A stretch of 11,135 nucleotides of DNA. Origin: an uncultured Carnobacteriaceae bacterium (GTDB taxonomy: Bacteria; Bacillota; Bacilli; Lactobacillales; Aerococcaceae). How positions within the stretch are numbered: position 1 is the stretch's first letter; each line of letters begins with the position of its first letter. The position numbers were made by a program, and so were the translations under genes. The stretch covers positions 1 through 11,135 of the forward strand of contig CALHVK010000094.1 in assembly GCA_938039195.1 (NCBI GenBank), read 5' to 3'. The notes below the pieces were generated by a model, which saw nothing but the letters and a program-made list of their open reading frames with translations, was not told where the DNA came from and searched no databases. This document shows positions 1 through 6,303 of the stretch, in pieces.

Positions 1-181
1 CAAACCAAGTGAAATAGCGGCTATTGGAGACGCAGCAAATGACATCGAAATGTTAGAATACGCAGGACTTGCCATTGCGATGGGAAATGCCAGCGAAGAA
101 GTAAAAACTATTGCGGACATCGTCACAGATACCAATGAAAACAATGGCGTCATTAAGGCCATTGACAAATTAATTCAATAA
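1..181 (+). CDS. Cof-type HAD-superfamily hydrolase, C-terminal end only (partial)
   Basis: The reading frame is open from base 2 to the TAA at 179-181 and gives 59 residues, the C-terminal end of a Cof/HAD phosphatase. The motif IGDAANDIEML is HAD motif IV, whose Asp pair helps hold the catalytic Mg2+; the family usually has GDxxND, and this matches. It is followed by the typical tail, AGLAIAMGNASEEVK and then a TDTNENNGV segment, as in Cof proteins that dephosphorylate sugar phosphates or flavin and pyridoxal phosphates in the cytosol. The substrate cannot be told from this fragment, and the start and nucleophile domain lie upstream of the window. A hairpin follows the stop directly, so this gene probably ends its own transcription unit. 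Confidence 0.85.
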   Translation, partial: KPSEIAAIGDAANDIEMLEYAGLAIAMGNASEEVKTIADIVTDTNENNGVIKAIDKLIQ

Positions 182-186
182 ACCGT

Positions 187-234
187 AAAAAGTCAAAATG
201 TAACATATATGTTACATTTTGCTTTTTCATTTTT
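187..234 (+). terminator. Hairpin with perfect 26-bp palindrome, probable terminator of the HAD gene
   Basis: Positions 195-220 are a perfect inverted repeat, with half-site AAAATGTAACATA and the symmetry axis between 207 and 208. Flanking A-rich (187-191) and T-rich (223-227, 231-234) runs extend the stem and give a U tract. It starts six bases after the HAD stop and lies ahead of the hisS promoter, where a terminator is expected; the A/T flanks could let it act in both directions. The stem is very AT-rich, so its strength is uncertain. An operator role is possible, because perfect dyads of this kind also bind repressors. Confidence 0.6.
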
Positions 235-268
235 AGTAGTTTTGAGATTAAAAAATAATTAGATTTTC

Positions 269-297
269 TTGACAAATGCGCATCGCTCTAGTATTCT
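269..297 (+). promoter_or_regulatory. Sigma-A promoter of the hisS-aspS transcription unit
   Basis: A consensus -35 box TTGACA (269-274) is followed, after exactly 17 bases, by TATTCT (292-297), a four-of-six match to TATAAT. Transcription would start near 304, just before the T-box Stem I. This is the only good promoter I can see between the HAD hairpin and hisS. Its strong -35 box suits a gene set whose control is mainly exerted afterwards, by transcription attenuation. Confidence 0.8.
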
Positions 298-467
298 TTA
301 TACCAACAATATAAATCCTTAGACAGAGAAAAAGACGTACACTAAAGAGATAGAAGCCGTGGCTGAAAGCTTCTAACGTACAAGGAAAGACACTCTTGAG
401 GAGAATAATGCAAAGTTATTCCGGTAATTCCGTTATCATTAAGAGGGAAAGAGCTCTTTCCGAACTA

Positions 468-493
468 AGGTGGTACCACGAAAATTTCGTCCT
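468..493 (+). promoter_or_regulatory. T-box antiterminator element
   Basis: The alternative fold pairs AGG (468-470) with CCT (491-493), and ACGAA (478-482) with TTCGT (486-490). This leaves the canonical 7-nt bulge TGGTACC (471-477). In T-box RNAs the UGGN of this bulge pairs with the NCCA end of uncharged tRNA, stabilising this form. Here N is U474, which can pair with A73 or wobble with G73 but not with C73. The element shares bases 490-493 with the terminator stem, so the two exclude each other. Confidence 0.85.
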
Positions 494-526
494 GACTTCT
501 ATTGAAGTTGGGATTTTTTTATTTTT
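490..526 (+). terminator. Rho-independent attenuator terminator of the T-box leader
   Basis: A 10-bp stem joins TCCTGACTTC (490-499) to GAAGTTGGGA (504-513) with two G-U wobbles and a TATT loop. It is followed by seven T's (514-520) and, after one A, five more (522-526). The stem overlaps the 3' strand of the antiterminator, as expected for a switch. When the cognate tRNA is charged, this hairpin should form and stop transcription before hisS. Confidence 0.92.
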
Positions 527-548
527 ATCGAAAGAAAGGATGATTCAT

Positions 549-1865
549 ATGATTCAAAAACCAAAAGGAACAGCCGATTTATTACCTGAAGAACTTAAAA
601 TTTGGCACTATATCGAAGAAACAGCACGCATTATTTTAGGCGATTATCAATTTGAAGAAATGCGTACACCGATGTTTGAAAGCTACGATTTATTTAGCCG
701 TGGTGTTGGGGATACGAGTGATATCGTTTCAAAAGAGATGTATGATTTCTACGATAAAGGAGATCGTCACATTACACTTCGTCCAGAGGGAACGGCAGCG
801 ATTGTTCGTGCCTATGTAGAAAATAAATTATTCGGACCAGAACATAAGAAACCTTATAAAGTGTATTATATGGCTCCAATGTTCCGTTATGAGCGTCCAC
901 AATCAGGACGTCTTCGTCAATTCCACCAATTAGGAGTTGAGGTGTTTGGTTCTACAAATCCTGCCACAGACGTTGAAACAATTGCGATGGCTTGGGATTT
1001 ATTAAAAGAATTAGGATTATCAAATATGCGCTTAGTGATTAATTCACTAGGAAAAACAGCAGACCGTATAAAATACCGTGAAGCGCTAATAAGTTATTTA
1101 GAACCATTTGCAGATGAATTAAGTGAAGATTCAAAAAATCGTCTCCACAAAAATCCATTACGTGTGTTAGATAGTAAAGACAAACGTGATATCGAAATCG
1201 TAAAAAATGCGCCACGCATCTTAGAGTTCTTATCGGATGAAGCACGTACTCATTTTGAGAAAGTACAACAATACTTAAATGCATTAGAGATTCCATTTGA
1301 AATCGATGAAACAATGGTACGTGGTCTTGACTACTACCAAGATACAATTTTTGAAATCATGACAGATTCTAAATCATTTGGTGCCAAAACTACAATTTGT
1401 GGCGGTGGACGATATGACGGTCTTGTACAAGAACTCGATGGCCCTGAAACACCTGGTTTTGGATTTGGACTTGGAATGGAACGTCTTGTGTTATTAATGA
1501 AAGACGAACAAGTAGAAGTTCCTGAATTACAAGAATTAGATGTTTATGTGGTTGGACTTGGAGAAGCAACGGAAGAGGAAGTATTAAAACTTTCGATTTC
1601 ACTTCGTCAACAAGGATACTCAGTAGACCGTGATTTCTTTGGACGTAAAGCAAAACCACAATTCAAGAACGCTCAAAAATATGGCGCGAAAGTGGTCATC
1701 ACACTAGGTGAAGAAGAATTAGAAACAAAACAAGTACCAGTGAAAGTTATGAAGACTGGTAAAGAAGTAAAAGTCGACTTACAAGAGCTATATAGCGATT
1801 TCGATAGTATCTATCGACAAATCACAATGGATACTACGGCGATTGATGAGTACTTCGGTAACTAG
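549..1865 (+). CDS. hisS: Histidyl-tRNA synthetase
   Basis: Cytosolic class II synthetase of 438 residues that joins histidine to tRNA-His using ATP. Visible motifs, in order: TLRPEG at 76-81, motif 2 FRYERPQ at 112-118, the histidine-specific RGLDYY at 258-263, GGGRYDG at 285-291, and motif 3 GFGFGLGMERL at 303-313. An anticodon-binding domain follows from about 330. I chose ATG 549 because AAAGAAAGGA (531-540) sits eight bases upstream and the protein then begins MIQKPKGTADLLPEE, as the family does. The frame stays open back to 396, but that stretch is T-box leader RNA and not protein. The next in-frame ATG upstream, at 540, overlaps the ribosome-binding site. hisS is the first gene of the unit and aspS starts 14 bases after its stop. 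All catalytic motifs are intact. Confidence 0.97.
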   Translation: MIQKPKGTADLLPEELKIWHYIEETARIILGDYQFEEMRTPMFESYDLFSRGVGDTSDIVSKEMYDFYDKGDRHITLRPEGTAAIVRAYVENKLFGPEHKKPYKVYYMAPMFRYERPQSGRLRQFHQLGVEVFGSTNPATDVETIAMAWDLLKELGLSNMRLVINSLGKTADRIKYREALISYLEPFADELSEDSKNRLHKNPLRVLDSKDKRDIEIVKNAPRILEFLSDEARTHFEKVQQYLNALEIPFEIDETMVRGLDYYQDTIFEIMTDSKSFGAKTTICGGGRYDGLVQELDGPETPGFGFGLGMERLVLLMKDEQVEVPELQELDVYVVGLGEATEEEVLKLSISLRQQGYSVDRDFFGRKAKPQFKNAQKYGAKVVITLGEEELETKQVPVKVMKTGKEVKVDLQELYSDFDSIYRQITMDTTAIDEYFGN

Positions 1866-1879
1866 AAAGAGGGATGGAT

Positions 1880-3637
1880 ATGAAAAGAAGAACAGAATAT
1901 TGTGGATTAATTAGTGAAAAATTAGTGGGACAAACAGTAACGCTAGATGGTTGGGTGGCAAAACGTCGTGACCATGGTGGAGTTATCTTTATCGATTTAC
2001 GCGACCGCGAAGGCATTATGCAAGTTGTCTTCAACCCTACGCGTAACCAAGAAACGTTTGAAACCGCAGAAAAATTACGTTCTGAATACGTAATCCAAGT
2101 AACAGGTGAAGTAGCGTATCGTGGCGAAGGATTAGAAAACCCAAATCTTAAAACTGGTAAATATGAACTATTAGTCGATGAAGTAGAAGTATTCTCTAAA
2201 GCGAAAACTTCTCCAATTTATATTGATGATGAACAAAAAGCTTCTGAAGAATTACGCTTGAAATATCGCTATTTAGATATTCGTCGTCGTCCAGTTTTAG
2301 AAAACTTACGCTTACGTCATAAAGCAACACGTTCCATTCGTGAGTATTTAGATACTGAAGGTTTCATTGATGTTGAAACTCCAATTTTAGCAAAATCTAC
2401 TCCAGAAGGAGCACGTGACTACTTGGTTCCATCACGTGTTCACGAAGGAAGCTTCTATGCATTACCTCAATCCCCACAAACATTTAAACAATTATTAATG
2501 GGTGCAGGCCTTGACCGTTACTACCAAATCGTTCGTTGTTTCCGTGACGAAGACTTACGTGGAGACCGTCAACCAGAATTTACACAAGTGGATATCGAAA
2601 CAAGTTTCCTTTCAGCTGAAGAAATTCAAGAAATGATGGAAGGCTTATTGAAGAAAGTAATGAAAGACACATTGGATGTGGATGTTCAAACGCCATTCCC
2701 TCGTATTTCATTTGCTGAAGCGATGGCTCGTTATGGTAACGATAAACCAGATACTCGTTTTGATTTAGAGTTAATCGACGTGAGTGACATTATGAAAGAT
2801 TCAGACCTTAAAGTGTTCAGTTCATGTATCGAAAACGGTGGAGAAGTGAAAGTTCTTAACTTAAAAGGGCTAGCTTCAGAGTATTCTCGTAAAGATGCAG
2901 ATAGCTTAGCGGACTTTGTAGCAAAATTTGGTGCTAAAGGCTTAGCTTGGATTAAAGTGGAAGAAGATGGACTAAAAGGACCTATCGCGAAATTCCTCGT
3001 AAACCAAGAAGCAGCTTTCCGTGAACGTATTAATGCTGAAGTAGGAGATATCGTATTCTTCTGTGCAGACAAACCAGCAGTCGTTGCTCAATCATTATCT
3101 GAATTACGTTTACACTTCGGTAAGAAACATGATTTAATCGATACAACTAAATATAACTTCCTATGGGTTGTTGATTGGCCATTATTAGAACATGATGCTG
3201 AAGAAGGCCGTTATGTAGCAATGCATCACCCATTCACTCGTCCAGTGAACGAAGATTTCCAAGCATTAATCGATGATCCAGCTTCTGCTAAAGCTCAAGC
3301 CTACGATATCGTATTAAACGGTTATGAATTAGGTGGAGGTTCATTACGTATTTACCGTCGCGACATGCAAGAAGCAATGTTTGAGGTATTAGGATTTACA
3401 AAAGAATCTGCCGAAAGTCAATTTGGATTCTTGTTAGATGCCCTAGATTACGGATTCCCACCACACGGAGGAATCGCGCTTGGATTAGACCGTTTAGTAA
3501 TGTTACTAGCTGGTGAAGACAACATCCGTGAAGTTATCGCGTTTCCAAAGAATAGCTCAGCTGTTGACCCAATGACACAAGCTCCAAGTGAAGTGTCTAC
3601 AAAACAATTAGATGAGCTTTCATTAAAAATTAAATAA
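1880..3637 (+). CDS. aspS: Aspartyl-tRNA synthetase
   Basis: Bacterial-type class II synthetase of 585 residues that charges tRNA-Asp in the cytosol. The N-terminal OB-fold anticodon domain includes GWVAKRRDHGGVIFIDLRD (about 24-42). Catalytic motif 2 has FRDEDLR at 221-227 and QPEFTQVD at 231-238. A bacterial GAD insertion domain occupies roughly 285-400, and motif 3 GLDRL is at 535-539. An ATG at 1874 is in frame, but AGAGGG (1868-1873) abuts it directly. ATG 1880 has proper six-base spacing and gives the family-like MKRRTEYCG, so I use it. Residue 32 in the RRDHGG loop is His, where strict enzymes such as that of E. coli have Leu. This hints at relaxed tRNA choice (Asp and Asn), but one residue does not prove it. 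Confidence 0.96.
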   Translation: MKRRTEYCGLISEKLVGQTVTLDGWVAKRRDHGGVIFIDLRDREGIMQVVFNPTRNQETFETAEKLRSEYVIQVTGEVAYRGEGLENPNLKTGKYELLVDEVEVFSKAKTSPIYIDDEQKASEELRLKYRYLDIRRRPVLENLRLRHKATRSIREYLDTEGFIDVETPILAKSTPEGARDYLVPSRVHEGSFYALPQSPQTFKQLLMGAGLDRYYQIVRCFRDEDLRGDRQPEFTQVDIETSFLSAEEIQEMMEGLLKKVMKDTLDVDVQTPFPRISFAEAMARYGNDKPDTRFDLELIDVSDIMKDSDLKVFSSCIENGGEVKVLNLKGLASEYSRKDADSLADFVAKFGAKGLAWIKVEEDGLKGPIAKFLVNQEAAFRERINAEVGDIVFFCADKPAVVAQSLSELRLHFGKKHDLIDTTKYNFLWVVDWPLLEHDAEEGRYVAMHHPFTRPVNEDFQALIDDPASAKAQAYDIVLNGYELGGGSLRIYRRDMQEAMFEVLGFTKESAESQFGFLLDALDYGFPPHGGIALGLDRLVMLLAGEDNIREVIAFPKNSSAVDPMTQAPSEVSTKQLDELSLKIK

Positions 3638-3656
3638 GACCTGAATGGAATTTTAA

Positions 3657-3663
3657 AAGGAGG
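3657..3663 (+). promoter_or_regulatory. Shine-Dalgarno site setting the TTG start of the DeoR gene
   Basis: A perfect AAGGAGG lies eight bases before TTG 3672. No ATG or GTG in frame is placed comparably, so this site decides the unusual start codon. Confidence 0.85.
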
Positions 3664-3671
3664 AAGAAACT

Positions 3672-4439
3672 TTGAAGAGTAGTAAAGGGGTTGTGTTTAA
3701 ACGACAACAACGTATTCTACAACTTTTACAAGAGAATCATGAGATGTCTGTAGAAGACTTATCCAAAGAATTAGAAGTTTCTGAAATCACCATTCGAAGA
3801 GATTTACAACAATTTGAAGATCAAGGAGTTATCGAGCGCTTCTACGGAGGCGCCCGCTACCTTGCTGGAAAAATTAAACAAGAGAATGTGGAACAAATCC
3901 AATATAATTCCATGAAAAAAAATATCGCAAGAAGAGCCGCGGGATTAGTACGAGATCATGATATGGTCTTTATTAACTCAGGCTCTACTGCCTTTTTATT
4001 ATTAAATTTTCTAGCCGATGCAAATGTAACGATTTTAACGAATAATGGTCGTTCCATCTTCAAAAAACCATCTACGAAAGCATCCGTTGTGATTAGTGGA
4101 GGGGAAATTTTCGAGCAGAAAAAATCTCTCGTTGGAGATTTCGCGATTAACTCTTTTTCAAAAGCTAGAGCAGATATTTGTTTCTTAGGCGTTGGGGGAA
4201 TCAGTAAAAATGGTATTTCCACTTACGCACTTCCAGAAACTGCTGTGAATCGTGTCATTTTAGAGCGTACGACAGGACATCGAATTATCGTTACGGAAGG
4301 GTTTAAGGTCGGTCGTGATTCGAACTTTCATACTGCTGACTGTAATATGATTACTCATTTAATTACAGACCACACAGCAGATCCTGAAACCGTTGCTTAT
4401 TTAAAGAGTATTGGTGTGAAAGTGTTATTTATTTCATAG
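3672..4439 (+). CDS. DeoR-family transcriptional regulator (TTG start)
   Basis: A 255-residue DNA-binding protein with standard DeoR architecture. The N-terminal winged helix-turn-helix spans about 8-60 (RQQRILQLLQENHEMSVEDL, then the recognition helix with SEITIRRDLQQFE near 37-49). A DeoR C-terminal sugar-phosphate sensor domain runs from about 80 to 240, with FINSGSTAFLL near 98-108, a TNN motif, GGEIFEQKKSLVGDFA near 143, and FLGVGGIS. These proteins usually repress sugar-metabolism genes and release DNA on binding a phosphorylated sugar. Where many family members have ADSSK, this one has TEGFK (208-212): the Lys is kept and its context changed, so the ligand may differ. It lies 34 bases after aspS with no sugar gene beside it, so its targets cannot be read from the neighbourhood. 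Confidence 0.9.
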   Translation: MKSSKGVVFKRQQRILQLLQENHEMSVEDLSKELEVSEITIRRDLQQFEDQGVIERFYGGARYLAGKIKQENVEQIQYNSMKKNIARRAAGLVRDHDMVFINSGSTAFLLLNFLADANVTILTNNGRSIFKKPSTKASVVISGGEIFEQKKSLVGDFAINSFSKARADICFLGVGGISKNGISTYALPETAVNRVILERTTGHRIIVTEGFKVGRDSNFHTADCNMITHLITDHTADPETVAYLKSIGVKVLFIS

Positions 4440-4463
4440 TGAAAAAGAATGTAGAGGTATAAA

Positions 4464-5171
4464 ATGATTGAATTAGGAGAACGATTAACACGCGTGGCTA
4501 GTTTTGTTCCAAACGGATCAAAAGTATGTGATGTTGGTAGCGATCATGCTTATCTACCAGTGTACTTAATCCAAAACGACCAAATAACTTCTGGTATCGC
4601 TGGAGAAGTTGTAGAAGGTCCCTATTTGTCTGCCAAGCAAACCGTTCGTGATTATCGGATGGAAAATCGTATAGAAGTTCGATTGGGAGATGGTCTTCAA
4701 ATTCTCTCTAAAGAAGACGAGGTTACGGCTGTCACGATTTGTGGAATGGGTGGAGAACTCATTTCTAGAATTCTCGAAGCTGGTTACAATGGCGGTCATC
4801 TAAACGGACGTGAAAGACTCATTCTTCAACCAAATGTGGCAGAGCATTTTGTGCGTGAATGGTTAATGAATCACTCTTATCACATTGTAGAAGAAACGGT
4901 TGTCGAAGATAATCATCGTTTGTATGAAATTATCGTAGCAGAACCAGTGGATAAGCGTGTAGATTATACAGAACTAGAATTAAAATACGGTCCAATTTTA
5001 TTAAAAGAATCATCGGCATTATCTGTTGCCAAGTGGAATTGGTTGAATCGTAAAAATAAAGAGATTTTGGAACAATTACAAAAGAGTAAGACTCCTCAAC
5101 ATGAAAAAATTGAGCAGTTTGAAAAAGCCTTTAATGAATTGCAAGGAGTGATTGATCGTGCCAACAGTTAG
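4464..5171 (+). CDS. trmK: tRNA (adenine(22)-N1)-methyltransferase TrmK
   Basis: A 235-residue S-adenosylmethionine-dependent methyltransferase of the TrmK/YqfN family, which makes m1A at position 22 in the D-arm region of certain tRNAs. Methyltransferase motif I is VCDVGSDHAYLP (21-32), which binds SAM, and the family-specific CGMGGELI begins at Cys93. The Rossmann domain is followed by a charged helical C-terminal tail from about 185, likely the coiled-coil element seen in the family. The ATG at 4464 has AGAGG (4453-4457) six bases upstream. The last 14 bases overlap the start of the Nif3 gene, a neighbour pair also found in Bacillus (yqfN-yqfO), which suggests translational coupling. Confidence 0.94.
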   Translation: MIELGERLTRVASFVPNGSKVCDVGSDHAYLPVYLIQNDQITSGIAGEVVEGPYLSAKQTVRDYRMENRIEVRLGDGLQILSKEDEVTAVTICGMGGELISRILEAGYNGGHLNGRERLILQPNVAEHFVREWLMNHSYHIVEETVVEDNHRLYEIIVAEPVDKRVDYTELELKYGPILLKESSALSVAKWNWLNRKNKEILEQLQKSKTPQHEKIEQFEKAFNELQGVIDRANS

Positions 5172-6303
5172 AGATGTGGTAAGTCGTTTCGAAAAACGCG
5201 TACCAAAGAGTCTTTCAGTCCCAAAAGATCCAATTGGACTTCATTTTGGAGATTGGAACCAAGAAGTTAAAGTGATTATGACAACATTGGATATTCGTCC
5301 AAGTGTCATCGAAGAAGCGATTGCTAAAAACGTTGATTTGATTATCGCTCATCATCCGCCAATTTTTAGACCGGTGGCTTTGTTTGATTTAACCGTTCCT
5401 CAAAATAAAATGTTTCAACAAATTTTGAAGCATGATATTGCGGTTTATGCTGCACACACAAACCTTGATGTTGTGGAAGGGGGAGTGAATGATTGGTTGG
5501 CAGAGGAGCTGTTACTATCTGATGTCACAGTGATGTCTCCAACTACGACGATTCCTTCTGTCAAAGTGGTTACTTATGTTCCTAAACTGGATTCCAAGAA
5601 AGTTTTAGAAGCGATGTTTGAAGCTGGAGCTGGGACAATCGGTGACAACTATAAAGAATGTGCATTCCAAAGCCAAGGAGTTGGACAATTCACACCAGTG
5701 GATGGCGCAAATCCGACTATTGGTTCATTGAATCAGCGAGAATTCGTAGAGGAAGTGAAATTGGAAGTTGTATGTTCAGAAGAAGTGTTAAGTGATGTTT
5801 TACGCAGCTTAAGAGCTGCCCATCCATATGAAGAACCAGCAATCGACGTCTTCTCATTGAAGAATGCAGGTAAGACATTGGGATTTGGTCGTGTTGGAAA
5901 TCTTCCAAAAGAAATGACTGAAGAAGAATTTATCCATTTTGTTACTGAGCATTTCCAATTGAAGGGGCTACGCTATGTTCCTTCTCGTGTAAATCAAAAT
6001 GGTCTTATTTCAAGAGTTGCCGTTATGGGTGGTTCAGGTGGAAATTATTACATGGATGCACTTAGAAATGGTGCAGATGCCTTTGTAACAGGGGATATTT
6101 TCTACCATACAGCGCATGATATACAAGAGACTCCATTATTCTTAGTAGATGCTGGACATCATATTGAAGTGGTTTGCCGTAAACAATTAGCTAAATGGAT
6201 TCATGAATGGAAAGAAGAAAACAATTGGGATGTGACAGTCATCGAAAGCGAAACTTTCACAGATCCATTTAAATTTTATAAAGCAGGTGAAGAAAATGCA
6301 TAA
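5158..6303 (+). CDS. Nif3-like dinuclear metal protein (DUF34/YqfO family), GTG start
   Basis: A 381-residue protein of the Nif3/DUF34 family, often named GTP cyclohydrolase I type 2; its true cellular role is still debated. The two halves of the Nif3 domain supply a dimetal site: AHHPP (64-68), HTNLD (100-104) and HHIEV (334-338) carry the expected ligands. They flank an inserted CutA1/PII-like domain of about 130-235, which includes HPYEEP (222-227) and marks the long YqfO form. I place the start at GTG 5158 because AAGGAG (5143-5148) lies nine bases upstream. An in-frame TTG at 5152 is only three bases from that site. The start lies inside trmK and the stop overlaps pepT by eight bases, so all three are probably translated together. 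Confidence 0.92.
   Translation: MPTVRDVVSRFEKRVPKSLSVPKDPIGLHFGDWNQEVKVIMTTLDIRPSVIEEAIAKNVDLIIAHHPPIFRPVALFDLTVPQNKMFQQILKHDIAVYAAHTNLDVVEGGVNDWLAEELLLSDVTVMSPTTTIPSVKVVTYVPKLDSKKVLEAMFEAGAGTIGDNYKECAFQSQGVGQFTPVDGANPTIGSLNQREFVEEVKLEVVCSEEVLSDVLRSLRAAHPYEEPAIDVFSLKNAGKTLGFGRVGNLPKEMTEEEFIHFVTEHFQLKGLRYVPSRVNQNGLISRVAVMGGSGGNYYMDALRNGADAFVTGDIFYHTAHDIQETPLFLVDAGHHIEVVCRKQLAKWIHEWKEENNWDVTVIESETFTDPFKFYKAGEENA

Larger units (their letters stand above)
304..526 (+). promoter_or_regulatory. T-box riboswitch leader of hisS-aspS (GACAC specifier region)
   Basis: This 5' leader senses uncharged tRNA and controls read-through. The diagnostic T-box sequence AAGGTGGTACCACG is at 467-480. The Stem I base pairs CCTTA (317-321) with TGAGG (397-401), and AGAG (325-328) with CTCT (393-396), with a 3-nt bulge (322-324) between. 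The Stem I tip is TAGAAGC (351-357) with GCTTCTA (369-375). The specifier strand reads GAAAGACA (385-392): GAC (389-391, Asp) overlaps CAC (391-393, His). C393 appears paired with G328, which leaves GAC plus a flanking purine unpaired, the usual specifier geometry. Stem III is GGAAAG with CTTTCC (446-451 and 456-461). Stem I is shorter than in classical leaders. The T-box call is firm; which tRNA is sensed is inferred. Confidence 0.93.

Noticed and set aside
201..218. GlnR/TnrA-like box in the palindrome (TGT...ACA)
   Set aside because: The GlnR consensus is TGTNA-N7-TNACA. Here the spacer is eight bases, one too many, and no nitrogen gene follows, so I do not call a GlnR site.
339..342. CAC at 340-342 as a His specifier
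   Set aside because: It is in the 5' strand of Stem I. Specifier codons lie in the 3' strand of the internal loop, where GACAC is found.
396..548. In-frame N-terminal extension of hisS, including ATG 408 preceded by GAGGAG
   Set aside because: The stretch is the T-box leader: Stem I base, Stem III, antiterminator and terminator. The GAGG is part of the Stem I base helix. HisRS proteins begin at the MIQKPKGTADLLPEE segment, and ATG 549 has its own well-placed ribosome-binding site.
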